Assembly (NCBI GenBank): GCA_035286665.1
Contig: DATECY010000019.1
Coordinates: forward strand, 1 to 30,461
Direction of reading: 5' to 3'
Source: RBG-16-68-21 sp035286665
GTDB taxonomy: Bacteria; Actinomycetota; Acidimicrobiia; Spongiisociales; UBA11373
DNA length: 30,461 bases
The notes beneath the pieces are model-generated. The model did no database searches and was not told the origin of the DNA. It saw only the letters and a list, made by a program, of their open reading frames with translations. Each line of letters opens with the position of its first letter. The stretch's first letter is position 1. A program made the translations under genes and the position numbers. Below are positions 8,036-16,487 of the stretch, in pieces.

Positions 8036-9304
8036 CTACGCGCTGCGCTCTTCGGGCAGCCCCTTGCCGATGTCCTGCATCGGGATGAGGGTCGGGTTGA
8101 CCCGGTCGCGCACGACCTCGCCGTCGATCACGACCCTGGCGACGTCTTGGCGCGACGGCAGCTCGTACATGGTGTCGAGCAGCACCTCTTCGAGGATGGC
8201 TCGCAGCCCGCGGGCACCGGTGCCCCTGAGCGCGGCCTGATCGGCGACGGCGACGAGGGCATCGTCGGTGAACACCAACTCGACCCCGTCCATCTCGAAA
8301 AACTTGGCGTACTGCTTGACCAGGGCGTTCTTGGGTTCGAGGAGCACCTTGACCATCTGCTCGCGATCGAGGTCGTCAACGGTGGCAATTACCGGAAGTC
8401 GACCAATGAACTCGGGAATCAGCCCATAGCCCATGAGGTCCTCGGGCAGCACCTGGGAGAGCGTGTTGCCGTCGCGGGTCTTCTTCGCATGCACGTGAGC
8501 GTCGAAACCGATCGTCCGCTTGCCGGTCCGGTTCTCGATGATGTGCTCGAGGCCGGAGAATGCTCCCCCGCAGATGAACAGCATGTTCGTGGTGTCGATC
8601 TGCAAGAACTCCTGGTGGGGATGCTTGCGGCCCCCCTGGGGCGGCACCGAGGCCACGGTCCCCTCGAGGATCTTCAACAACGCCTGCTGAACCCCTTCGC
8701 CGGACACGTCGCGGGTGATCGACGGGTTCTCGGCCTTGCGGGCGATCTTGTCGATCTCGTCGATGTAGATGATCCCGGTCTCAGCGCGCTTGATGTCGTA
8801 GTCGGCGGCCTGGATCAGCTTCAGCAGGATGTTCTCGACGTCCTCGCCCACGTACCCCGCCTCGGTGAGCGCGGTGGCGTCGGCGATGGCGAACGGGACG
8901 TTGAGGAATCGTGCGAGCGTCTGTGCGAGAAGCGTCTTGCCACACCCGGTCGGGCCGATCAGGAGGATGTTCGATTTGGAGAGCTCCACGTCGTCCTTGG
9001 CGCGCTGTCCGACACGTACCCGCTTGTAGTGGTTGTAGACGGCGACCGACAGGACCCGCTTGGCACGCTCCTGCCCGACCACGTAACCCTCGAGGAAGGT
9101 GTGGATGTCGGTCGGCTTGGGGAGCTCGGCAAACGGAGTCTCCTCCGTGGTGGCGAGTTCTTCCTCGATGATCTCGTTGCAGAGGTCGATGCACTCGTCA
9201 CAGATGTACACGCCGGGACCGGCAATGAGTTTCTTCACCTGCTTCTGCGACTTGCCGCAGAATGAGCACTTGAGGAGGTCGCCTCCCTCACCGAACTTCG
9301 TCAT
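8036..9304 (-). CDS. clpX: ATP-dependent Clp protease ATP-binding subunit ClpX
   Basis: AAA+ unfoldase that delivers tagged proteins to ClpP. It is 422 aa, the normal length. The N-terminal zinc domain has C13, C16, C35 and C38 (CSFC and CDEC). Walker A is GPTGCGKT at residues 117-124, Walker B is IIYIDEIDKI, the sensor/arginine-finger region contains EFIGRLPVIA, and the ClpP-docking IGF-type loop is present as TIGF. The start ATG is preceded by a GGGAG Shine-Dalgarno and lies 17 bp after the clpP stop, consistent with one tig-clpP-clpX transcript. Confidence 0.97.
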   Translation of the reverse strand: MTKFGEGGDLLKCSFCGKSQKQVKKLIAGPGVYICDECIDLCNEIIEEELATTEETPFAELPKPTDIHTFLEGYVVGQERAKRVLSVAVYNHYKRVRVGQRAKDDVELSKSNILLIGPTGCGKTLLAQTLARFLNVPFAIADATALTEAGYVGEDVENILLKLIQAADYDIKRAETGIIYIDEIDKIARKAENPSITRDVSGEGVQQALLKILEGTVASVPPQGGRKHPHQEFLQIDTTNMLFICGGAFSGLEHIIENRTGKRTIGFDAHVHAKKTRDGNTLSQVLPEDLMGYGLIPEFIGRLPVIATVDDLDREQMVKVLLEPKNALVKQYAKFFEMDGVELVFTDDALVAVADQAALRGTGARGLRAILEEVLLDTMYELPSRQDVARVVIDGEVVRDRVNPTLIPMQDIGKGLPEERSA

Positions 9305-9321
9305 GCTGGCTCCCTTCGGCT

Positions 9322-9938
<617 letters not shown>

Positions 9939-9942
<4 letters not shown>

Positions 9943-11360
9943 TCCTGAACCTCCGCGGGCTCGAGCCCGTGTTCGTCGTCGGCCGGGGCGATCCCGGACG
10001 CCTCACCCTCATCGGCCACCTCGCCGGATGCCGCCTCAGCGGCCACCTCGACCTCGGGGAGCTCGATCTGGTTGCCGTCGGCATCGACCGGTGTCGCCAG
10101 CGCGGCAAGCCGGTCGGCAGCCTTGCGTCGCAGGATATCACCGGACAGTGTCGCTTCTTGACCACCTTCGGCGAGTGCCAAGCGGTACTCGCCGAGCGGC
10201 ATCCGCGACGCGGCGGCGAGCGCGGTGATGGTGCCTTCCAACTCCGCGGGCGTCACCTCGATTCCCTCTCGTTCGGCGATCGCCTCGAGGAGGACCCTGG
10301 TTCGTAGGTTGAGTTCGGCCTGGGACCTGAGATCGGACACGAACGCCTCCTGGTCCTGGCCGGTGAGGGCGAGGTACTGATCGAAGGGGACTCCCTGGCT
10401 CTCCAGCCGATGGGTGAACCGGTGGAACACCGAATCCATCTCTCCGTCGACCAGGCCTTCGGGAAGTTCGAGGTCGAGATCCGCCACCGCGTCGGCGACC
10501 GCCTGGTCGGCGAGCCGAGCCCGAGCGGATCGGACCCTGATGGAGGTCATCTGCTTGTCGAGCTCCGCCCGCATTTCCGCCACGGTGTCGAACTCCGACA
10601 CCTCCGACACCCATTCGTCGGAGACCTCCGGAAGCTTCTTCTTCTTGACCTGTTTCACGAGCGTCTGCACGCTGACCGTCTTGCCGCCGTCCTCACCGAA
10701 CGCGACCGGGAGAACCGTCTCGAAGCGCCCGATCGTCCCCGCCCCGCCTCCCCGGAGTGCGGCGTCCAAGCCCGACAGCAGTGAGTCCGAACCGACTTCG
10801 TAGAGCATGTCGCTGGCCGACCCTGCGGCGAACTCGGCACCATCGAGGGTCGTCTTGACGTCGACCAGCACGAAGTCGCCGTCGAACGCTTCGCGCCCCA
10901 CGTCCTCGAGCTCGGCGAACTGGTCGCGCATTCGCTCGATCTGGGCGTCGACGTCCGCCTCGGTCACGTCGGGGCGTTCGATGGTGACCCGGCGCCCTGC
11001 GTAGTCGGGCAGCGCGTCGATGGTCGGCCACAGCGTGATTCGAACGTCCACTTCGACACCGTCGGCGACATCCCTCATGTCTTCGAGACGCGGGTACACC
11101 GCCGGGGACAGCTCTGCCTCGACGATGGCGGCGGCGAGCGCCCTGGGAAGTACGTCGTCGATGGCTTCCTTGCGGAACGCCTCGACTCCGACCATGGTCT
11201 CAACCACCTTGAGCGGCGCCTTGCCGGGACGGAATCCCCTGATCTTGGTGTCCTTGGCGAGACGCACGGCGGCGAGCTTCTTGCCGGCGGCGATGGCGGC
11301 CTCGTCGAGCTTGAGCGTGAGAATCCGCTCGAATCGGCCGGCGTCCTTGACCTCGATCAA
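9939..11360 (-). CDS. tig: Trigger factor
   Basis: Ribosome-bound chaperone that meets nascent chains at the exit tunnel. The protein starts MIEVKDAGRFERILTL from a TTG at 11360. This start is chosen because an excellent GGAGGAGG (11366-11373) sits 5 nt upstream and because homology begins there; the longer open frame to 11432 has no such support. The ribosome-docking signature GFRPGKAP is at residues 42-49, an FKBP-like domain lies at about 155-240, and the helical C-terminal arms follow. The acidic C-terminus (EVAAEAASGEVADEGEASG) is lineage-specific. The protein is 473 aa, slightly long for the family. It forms the head of the tig-clpP-clpX operon. Confidence 0.95.
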
Positions 11361-11448
11361 CCTGGCCTCCTCCGAGAACTGACGGCACGACGGCATCGTC
11401 GGTCCGCCGCCTGACGTGGCAAGGAGCCACACGGCCCATCACCATCGT

Positions 11449-11469
11449 GGCCTGGGTCGGACCCAGGCC
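11449..11469 (-). terminator. Hairpin downstream of the tRNA-His gene
   Basis: A near-perfect palindrome with 10-bp arms (GGCCTGGGTC / GACCCAGGCC) around a single central base. As RNA it would fold as an 8-bp stem with a 5-nt loop. It lies 34 nt past the 3' end of the minus-strand tRNA-His and upstream of tig, so it is a plausible terminator for the tRNA operon. There is no T-run. Confidence 0.55.
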
Positions 11470-11502
11470 ACCGAGTCGACGCCCCGCGGCGCACTTCTCT
11501 CG

Positions 11503-11576
11503 GGTGACCGAGGGGTCTCGAACCCCCGACCTCCAGGACCACAACCTGGCGCTCTGCCTACTGAGCTACGGCCACC
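11503..11576 (-). tRNA. tRNA-His (GTG)
   Basis: Full cloverleaf on the minus strand: acceptor GTGGCCG paired with CGGTCAC (one G:T), D arm GCTCAGTAGGCAGAGC, anticodon stem CCAGG/CCTGG around TTGTGGT, T arm with GGTTCGAGACC. The encoded G at -1 (11576) faces the C73 discriminator, the identity feature of tRNA-His. CCA is not encoded. It is the last of three closely spaced minus-strand tRNA genes. Confidence 0.96.
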
Positions 11577-11609
11577 ATGCCACGAACCCCATGCCACGAA
11601 CCGGTGTGG

Positions 11610-11682
11610 CGCCCCCGGAGGGATTCGAACCCCCGACCAAGAGCTTAGAAGGCTCCTGCTCTGTCCACTGAGCTACAGGGGC
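11610..11682 (-). tRNA. tRNA-Arg (TCT)
   Basis: Cloverleaf with acceptor GCCCCTG/CGGGGGC, D arm GCTCAGTGGACAGAGC, anticodon stem GGAGC/GCTCT around CTTCTAA, and T loop TTCGAAT. It reads the rare AGA codon. G73 is followed by CCA at 11609-11607, so the tail may be encoded. It is spaced 33 nt from tRNA-His and 21 nt from tRNA-Gly, so the three are probably cotranscribed. Confidence 0.96.
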
Positions 11683-11702
11683 GAGGGCGGCACCGGCCCG
11701 TC

Positions 11703-11775
<73 letters not shown>

Positions 11776-11785
11776 ACAGCGAGCC

Positions 11786-11814
11786 AGGATAGTTTCGGTC
11801 GTTCGCGACGCGAA
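11786..11814 (-). promoter_or_regulatory. Probable promoter of the tRNA-Gly-Arg-His unit
   Basis: On the minus strand, TTCGCG and TATCCT are separated by 17 nt, with TATCCT at 11791-11786, 11 nt before the tRNA-Gly 5' end. The same TATCCT hexamer precedes the plus-strand tRNA-Lys, which supports it as a real -10 element. Confidence 0.5.
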
Positions 11815-11914
11815 CCTCGGGATTTCTCGTGACATGCCCGGCGGTCATGGCAACCACCCGACCGACACCAGCACCGTCTGATCCACACGGGCAAGCGACG
11901 AACCGCTCACCTCG

Positions 11915-11988
11915 TCGGGCTGGCCGGATTCGAACCGGCGACCCCCTGCTCCCAAAGCAGGTGCGCTGCCAAGCTGCGCCACAGCCCG
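11915..11988 (-). tRNA. tRNA-Pro (TGG)
   Basis: Cloverleaf with acceptor CGGGCTG/CAGCCCG, D arm GCGCAGCTTGGCAGCGC, anticodon stem CCTGC/GCAGG around TTTGGGA, T loop TTCGAAT and discriminator A73. CCA is not encoded. It is separated by 140 bp from tRNA-Gly and so probably has its own promoter; a GACAAT lies 11 nt upstream of its 5' end. Confidence 0.96.
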
Positions 11989-12045
11989 ATGCCCGATGCA
12001 TTGTCGCAGACCCCGGCACCCACGCCGGCCGATTGGTCAAGGGCA

Positions 12046-12072
12046 TTGAGGTTGCCGTTGCCTCGCTATCCT
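12046..12072 (+). promoter_or_regulatory. Probable promoter of tRNA-Lys
   Basis: TTGAGG at 12046-12051 and TATCCT at 12067-12072 (15-nt spacer), with the tRNA-Lys 5' end 8 nt beyond the -10 box. The spacer is short, but the TATCCT hexamer is shared with the tRNA-Gly promoter. Confidence 0.5.
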
Positions 12073-12079
12073 GCCCGCC

Positions 12080-12152
12080 GGGTCGCTAGCTCAATTGGCA
12101 GAGCAACGGACTCTTAATCCGCAGGTTCTGGGTTCGAGTCCCAGGCGACCCA
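12080..12152 (+). tRNA. tRNA-Lys (CTT)
   Basis: Cloverleaf with acceptor GGGTCGC/GCGACCC, D arm GCTCAATTGGCAGAGC, anticodon loop CTCTTAA (anticodon CTT), and T loop TTCGAGT. The anticodon stem ACGGA/TCCGC has one A-C mismatch at its outer pair. A73 is followed by CCA at 12153-12155. The tail forms the left end of a 75-bp block that is repeated downstream. Confidence 0.95.
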
Positions 12153-12223
12153 CCAGTTCTCGGCTCTTCGGCTAACGCCTCATCGCAGTGTCGGCCGGGT
12201 CCCTGCCCGGCCGACCGTGGGCC
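12149..12223 (+). repeat. 75-bp direct repeat, copy 1 (begins at the tRNA-Lys 3' end)
   Basis: It matches copy 2 at 12262-12336 with three substitutions and no gaps, at a period of 113 bp. It starts with the last acceptor bases and CCA tail of tRNA-Lys and contains a perfect 10-bp hairpin at 12190-12215. Confidence 0.9.
12190..12215 (+). terminator. Hairpin after tRNA-Lys
   Basis: Perfect 10-bp stem GTCGGCCGGG/CCCGGCCGAC with a 6-nt loop, 35 nt past the tRNA-Lys CCA. No T-run follows. It is the likely end of the tRNA-Lys transcript. Confidence 0.6.
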
Positions 12224-12261
12224 TTCCCGATGAGTGACGGTTCTCGCTCTGTCCTGTCAGG

Positions 12262-12336
12262 CCCACCAGCTCTCGGCTCTTCGGCTGACGCCTCATCGCA
12301 GTGTCGGCCGGATCCCTGCCCGGCCGACCGTGGGCC
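12262..12336 (+). repeat. 75-bp direct repeat, copy 2
   Basis: Second copy of the block at 12149-12223. It carries CCCACCAG at its left end, as the tRNA-Lys tail does, but no tRNA body precedes it. Its hairpin (12303-12328) keeps 9 of the 10 pairs; a G-to-A change removes only the pair next to the loop. Confidence 0.9.
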
Positions 12337-12391
12337 GCGTGAACCGGTCACCGAAGTAGATTGCGGAGGAGAGGTCGCAACTCCAACTTCC

Positions 12392-12476
12392 GCGGGCGTA
12401 GCCGAATTGGCATAGGCGCCGGACTTAGGCTCCGGTGGGCGCAAGCCCGATGTGGGTTCGAGTCCCACCGCCCGCA
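12392..12476 (+). tRNA. tRNA-Leu (TAG)
   Basis: 85-nt class II tRNA: acceptor GCGGGCG/CGCCCGC, anticodon stem CCGGA/TCCGG around CTTAGGC (anticodon TAG), a long variable arm GGGCGCAAGCCC, and T loop TTCGAGT. A73 is present and CCA is not encoded. It follows the two 75-bp repeat copies and has no clear promoter of its own. Confidence 0.96.
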
Positions 12477-12489
12477 CAAAGACCCAATA

Positions 12490-12545
12490 CGCAATGCGCA
12501 ATGCGCAATGCAAGACGCCATCGGCAACTCGTAGTTCGTAGTTCG
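12490..12545. repeat. Heptamer tandem repeats, locus C (after tRNA-Leu)
   Basis: CGCAATG in 3.3 copies (12490-12512) and CGTAGTT in 2.3 copies (12530-12545), in the 222-bp gap between tRNA-Leu and the cupredoxin gene. The rest of the gap shows a possible TACGAT -10 box at 12644-12649 for the downstream gene and nothing else recognised. Confidence 0.75.
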
Positions 12546-12698
12546 ACAGACGCGACGACACGGCTCTTGCGGGCAGCGAGAAGCGGACAGCGGCCGGCGG
12601 TGGCAAGACCGAGCTTCTCAACGCTTCGCCCCAGCATCCCGGCTACGATGACCGGTCGAGGGGCGGACCCCTCATATCACACCGGAGGGGATGACTCG

Positions 12699-13115
12699 AT
12701 GATGAGAAAGACAAGGCTGTTGATCGCGCTCACCGCCGTCGTGCTCGTGCTCGGCGCATGTGGCGACGATGACAGCACCGACACCACGGCCAACGCCAAC
12801 AGTCAGCAGATCGCGGCGAGCGCCCGGAGCTTCGCCTTCACCCCGGCCTCATGGACGGTTGCGTCCGGCACGGACGTCACGCTCACCATGACGAACACGT
12901 CGGACACGGAGCACGAATGGGTGATCATGAAGGCACCCATTGCCTCGGAGGACGAATTCACCGAGGAAGGCGTGTACTGGGAGGTCGAGGCCGAGGCGGG
13001 CGCGACCAACAGCGGCACCTTCACGCCACCGGCACCCGGAACCTATCAGGTCATCTGTGGCCTCGAAGGCCACTTCGCCGCCGGCATGTTGGGTGAGCTG
13101 GTGGTGACCGGCTGA
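12699..13115 (+). CDS. Cupredoxin-domain lipoprotein
   Basis: Predicted membrane-anchored blue-copper-type protein of 138 aa, probably an extracytoplasmic electron carrier or copper binder. The signal peptide ends in the lipobox LGAC with Cys21, followed by an acidic/Thr linker (to about residue 36) and one cupredoxin domain. Candidate type 1 copper ligands are His72 (in TEHEWVIMK), Cys120, His125 and Met130 (CGLEGHFAAGM, spacing C-x4-H-x4-M). The start ATG at 12699 has GGAGGGG 8 nt upstream. It ends before a strong hairpin shared with the convergent gene. No close homologue can be named from sequence alone. The ligand pattern also occurs in the tandem protein at 17277-18251, suggesting the two are paralogues. 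Confidence 0.88.
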   Translation: MMRKTRLLIALTAVVLVLGACGDDDSTDTTANANSQQIAASARSFAFTPASWTVASGTDVTLTMTNTSDTEHEWVIMKAPIASEDEFTEEGVYWEVEAEAGATNSGTFTPPAPGTYQVICGLEGHFAAGMLGELVVTG

Positions 13116-13136
13116 GGCCGGGTAGCACCGATTGAT

Positions 13137-13168
13137 GATGAGGGGGCCGGCGTACCGGCCCCCTCATC
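13137..13168. terminator. Bidirectional terminator hairpin
   Basis: Perfect 14-bp stem GATGAGGGGGCCGG/CCGGCCCCCTCATC with a CGTA loop, lying between two convergent lipoprotein genes. It is likely to terminate both transcripts. Confidence 0.85.
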
Positions 13169-13182
13169 GCGTCCGATGGCCA

Positions 13183-13884
13183 TCAGGAACAGGACACGCT
13201 GGCGGTGCAGGTGAAGTCGAACGAACCGGTGACGGTGGCATGCCGATCGGTGTCGGAGAACCGCTCCACTGCGTTCAGCGTGAACGTGCCCTGCACGTGA
13301 TGGTGATCCCAGGCGGTGATCGTCAGGGTGCCCTCCCCCTCCTGCACCCACACCGTGTCCTTGTCCATCGAGAGGAGCGTCGTCAGCTGGTTCCCCGGCT
13401 GTTCCTCCGCGGCGAACAGCCCTGCGACGAGGATGTACTCACCGGGACCGAAGGGGAGCGACTCGCTGGTGGCGGTGACCGACGCGAACATCGACACCAG
13501 CTCCGAGCTCGGGCCGGCACAGTTGCCGAGAAACAGGCTGACGATCTGCTGCCCGGACGCGAATGCGGTGTCGAAGGGGATGTTGGGGTCGCCGATGAAG
13601 CCCCATTGCGAGCGCAGCTCGTCTTCGGTGTACCAGTAGTCGCTGGTGAAGGCGGACATCCCATCGGGGCCCGTCCACGAGGTCTCCAGGTCGCCGGTCA
13701 CCATCACCGTGCATCCGCCAGGCCCTCCGGCCGCCGCCGTCGTGTTGGTGGCGGCAGTGGTGGTCGCCCCCGTCTGGGTACTCGGCACGCCGGCCTGGGT
13801 GGTCGTCGTCGTGGTAGCGGCGTCGTCGCCACAAGCCGACACCACCAGAGCCAACGCGAAGATGACGAGCACGACTCGATTCAC
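13183..13884 (-). CDS. Lipoprotein of unknown function with Thr-rich linker
   Basis: 233 aa. The signal peptide ends in VSAC (Cys18), followed by CGDDAA, a Thr/Ala-rich linker (about residues 22-53) that probably spans the wall, and a folded C-terminal region of about 175 residues with five cysteines (CTV, NCAG, FTCTASVSCS) that could form disulfides. The C-terminal part (TLTITAWDHHHVQGTFTLNA...GSFDFTCTASVSC) looks like a beta-sandwich. I recognise no family. The start is GTG at 13884, with a consensus AAGGAGG 6 nt upstream. It is convergent with the cupredoxin gene, and the divergent-side neighbour in the same orientation is a universal stress protein. Confidence 0.85.
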   Translation of the reverse strand: MNRVVLVIFALALVVSACGDDAATTTTTTQAGVPSTQTGATTTAATNTTAAAGGPGGCTVMVTGDLETSWTGPDGMSAFTSDYWYTEDELRSQWGFIGDPNIPFDTAFASGQQIVSLFLGNCAGPSSELVSMFASVTATSESLPFGPGEYILVAGLFAAEEQPGNQLTTLLSMDKDTVWVQEGEGTLTITAWDHHHVQGTFTLNAVERFSDTDRHATVTGSFDFTCTASVSCS

Positions 13885-13939
13885 CGGGGACCTCCTTGTC
13901 GAAATCAGACTCCCGACGAATCTAGGCCGGAACGAGAAC

Positions 13940-14383
13940 TCAGGGGACGATCAGCAGCGGGCACGGGGCGTCGTGGGCGAGCCGGTCGGCGACCGAGCCA
14001 AGGATGATTCGCTCGACCATACCTGCTCCGCGTCTCCCGACGACGAGTACGTCGGCGTCGACCTCGGCGCACAGATCCGCCAATGCGGTCGCCGGATCGC
14101 CGATCTCCTCCGACGACATGACCTCGATGCCGGTGGCGTCGATCTGGGCGATCGTCTCGTCGAGCACCGTCCTCTGGGCATCGGCCATCGAGGCGGAGAG
14201 GGCGTCCGCCGGCGGCGGCGAGCCCACGACGCCCCACCAGCCTTCAGGGGGCCGCACCACCGTCACCACGTGAAGCCGGGCCCCATGGGTCCGGGCGATG
14301 CCGGCGGCAACCTGAGCGGCGCGTACGCTGCGCTCGGAGCCATCGACGCCGACCACCACGACCTGGGGATCCCATGTGTCCAT
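13940..14383 (-). CDS. Universal stress protein (UspA family, ATP-binding type)
   Basis: Single-domain Usp of 147 aa, cytoplasmic. It begins VVVVGVDGSERSVRAA and has the nucleotide-binding signature G-x2-G-x9-G-S at residues 116-130 (GRRGAG...ILGS), so it is expected to bind ATP like MJ0577-type Usps. It ends CPLLIVP, as is usual for the family. ATG at 14383 has GGAGG 5 nt upstream, and a TAACCT box further upstream could be a -10 element. It is divergent from the histidine kinase gene. In actinobacteria such Usps are often tied to oxygen or nitric oxide responsive two-component systems; here that link is only by position. Confidence 0.92.
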   Translation of the reverse strand: MDTWDPQVVVVGVDGSERSVRAAQVAAGIARTHGARLHVVTVVRPPEGWWGVVGSPPPADALSASMADAQRTVLDETIAQIDATGIEVMSSEEIGDPATALADLCAEVDADVLVVGRRGAGMVERIILGSVADRLAHDAPCPLLIVP

Positions 14384-14633
14384 GTGAGCCTCCGCATCTG
14401 GACGTGGCCTCAGGTTACGCCTGCGTGCCGGTGCGGGGGGAGGATTGGAGTCGGGGGCCGGCGTGCCTCCCGGCGCCCCCGGCGCGTCCTGGACCCCCGC
14501 GGTCGCTTGCCGGAATCCCCGACCTCAGCCAGGATGGCTCCGAACAGGTCGGGAGACCCTGGCGTGGTCTCCCCCGCATTCTGGACAAGGCCTCCCCCGG
14601 TTCCCGCTACCTCACAGAAGGGCGGCGTCGACG

Positions 14634-16487
14634 ATGTCCCTGAGACGGCCCTCATCTGCCAGCCCCGCCGGGCGCTTTCGGGGGATGGGTATCCAACGAC
14701 GCATCATGCTCTATGTGGCCGTAGGGCTGACGACCATGTTCGGCCTCCTCATATTCTTCGGGCTACGTGCCCTCGACCAAGCCACATCGCTGGTGTTCCA
14801 GGAACGTCTCAGCACGGCACGCACGATCGGCGTGACCATCGAACGGGACCTCTTGCACGTCACCACGGACACGCGCAGTGCACAGAGCCGTGACCCCGAA
14901 GACCTCATGCGCCATCTGACGCTCTCCAACTCGTTTGCCTTCTTCCACGCCTCGGGCGTCCAGGTGCTGGACGGAGCAGGCGAGTTGCTGGTGAGCGCCG
15001 GAGCAGCCTTCACCGCCGAGGTGCCGATCGCCGGTGGGAGTGGCCAGGCCGTCGGGGACCAACTCGTCCTCCCACCCGTGGACGGGACGGGTACCGAGCC
15101 GGGTTTCGCCCTCGTCGCGACGAGGATCGGGGACGATCCGACCGGGCCGACCTGGATCGTCGTTCATCTCGCTGCCCACAACTCCTCCGCCGCCTTCGTG
15201 CCGTCGTCATACCGCCCCGGCGATACCGGATCCCCTGAGCACGGCTCGACGGACCCGAATCCGAACGAGCTCTACCACCTCGAGGTGATGGCACCCGATG
15301 GCACCGTGGTACTCGACATCGGAGGCCACGATGGACCCGGTGAGCCCAGCGACCACTTTGCAGCGACAAGCGAGCTCGGCCCGATACGCGACGCCGTCGT
15401 CCTGCGGCACAACACCGCGGGTGGTGATGACGAGAAGGACCATGTGATGAGTGTCGTGCCCTTGGGCGACTCGGGCTTCACGCTCGTGCTCGAACAACCG
15501 ATCGACGTGGCGCTGGCCCTCCCCCTGCACCTCCGTCGACAGTTACTGGTGTGGAGCGGGATCGGCTTCGCCGTCGCCCTGGCCATCGCCTGGTTCACGA
15601 CGAAAGCCGTGGTCAGACCGACGGAGCAGCTCACCCTCGCCGCCAAGCGAATGGCGCAGGGCGACCTCGAGAGCCCGATCGAGGTAGCGGCCAACGATGA
15701 GGTGGGCACTCTGGTCGAAAGCCTCGAATCGATGCGGCAGCAGACTCGACGCGCCTATCAGGCGGTCGAAGACGCCAATCGAGGGCTCGAGTCCCGAGTC
15801 AGGGCGCGCACCGCCGAACTGGGTGAGTTGCTGAGCAAGGTCATCTCTGCTCAGGAGGAAGAGCGCCACCGGTTGGCTCGTGAACTGCATGACGACACCG
15901 CGCAGACCCTCGGGGCGCTCGCCATCAGCCTCGATCGCGCCCGCGACGCCATCCCGGGCGAGGCATCGTCGGCCCACCTCGCCGTAGCCAAGTCCCTGGT
16001 GACCCAACTCCTTCAGGACACCAGACGCCTCATCCTCGATCTGCGTCCCTCGGTGCTCGACGACATGGGTCTCACCCCGGCAATCCGATGGTATGCCGAG
16101 ACCCGACTCGACCCGGAGGGCATCACGTGGACGCTCGACGTCGATCGCCCCGAGGAGCGGCTCGACTCTCACGTAGAGACTGCGCTGTTTCGGATCGCCC
16201 AGGAGGCGATGACCAACGTCGTCAAGCATTCCGGGGCCGACCGTGTCCACATCACGTTCTCGATCGGAGAGAACGCCGCGCGAATCGTGGTGTCCGATGA
16301 CGGCGGGGGATTCGACGCGCACGACCCGACGAGTCGCGACCATCTCGACCAGCACGTGGGAATCGCCGGGATGCGGGAGCGGGTGGCCTTGCTCAGAGGT
16401 CGGATGGAAATTCGTTCCGAGCTCGGCGGCGGGACGACGCTCGACGTCGAGATCCCGCTGACCGACGACCACGCGAGGACGGCGTGA
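14634..16487 (+). CDS. Sensor histidine kinase, NarL/DegS type (HisKA_3)
   Basis: 617 aa. Domains: TM1 at about 25-46; a large extracytoplasmic sensor region (about 50-300) with no family I recognise; TM2 at about 304-324; HAMP at 325-375 with NDEVGTLVESLE; a short coiled coil; a HisKA_3 dimerisation box EERHRLARELHDDTAQTLG with His419 as the phosphorylation site; and an HATPase domain (N528 in EAMTNVVKHSG, SDDGGGFD, GIAGMRERV). The sensor resembles no PAS or GAF fold. The frame is open to 14445, but ATG 14634 is preferred because it gives a normal short cytoplasmic N-terminus; Met18 (14685) is an alternative. The stop overlaps the response regulator GTG. Confidence 0.92.
   Translation: MSLRRPSSASPAGRFRGMGIQRRIMLYVAVGLTTMFGLLIFFGLRALDQATSLVFQERLSTARTIGVTIERDLLHVTTDTRSAQSRDPEDLMRHLTLSNSFAFFHASGVQVLDGAGELLVSAGAAFTAEVPIAGGSGQAVGDQLVLPPVDGTGTEPGFALVATRIGDDPTGPTWIVVHLAAHNSSAAFVPSSYRPGDTGSPEHGSTDPNPNELYHLEVMAPDGTVVLDIGGHDGPGEPSDHFAATSELGPIRDAVVLRHNTAGGDDEKDHVMSVVPLGDSGFTLVLEQPIDVALALPLHLRRQLLVWSGIGFAVALAIAWFTTKAVVRPTEQLTLAAKRMAQGDLESPIEVAANDEVGTLVESLESMRQQTRRAYQAVEDANRGLESRVRARTAELGELLSKVISAQEEERHRLARELHDDTAQTLGALAISLDRARDAIPGEASSAHLAVAKSLVTQLLQDTRRLILDLRPSVLDDMGLTPAIRWYAETRLDPEGITWTLDVDRPEERLDSHVETALFRIAQEAMTNVVKHSGADRVHITFSIGENAARIVVSDDGGGFDAHDPTSRDHLDQHVGIAGMRERVALLRGRMEIRSELGGGTTLDVEIPLTDDHARTA

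Noticed and set aside
12149..12336. Attachment sites of an integrated element at tRNA-Lys
   Set aside because: The copies are only 113 bp apart with no integrase or cargo between them, so a present-day element is excluded; only a remnant is possible.
12172..12637. Minus-strand open frames across tRNA-Leu and the 75-bp repeats
   Set aside because: They read through a tRNA and non-coding repeats, and the peptide THIGLAPTGA is a typical tRNA-Leu translation.
12691..12702. Three-codon frame ATG-ACT-CGA-TGA overlapping the cupredoxin start
   Set aside because: The GGAGGGG directly abuts this ATG, leaving no spacing, while it is correctly spaced for the ATG at 12699.
14445..14633. N-terminal extension of the NarL-type kinase
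   Set aside because: The 63 extra codons are Pro/Arg-rich without motif, and would put a long disordered tail before TM1; ATG 14634 gives a normal topology.
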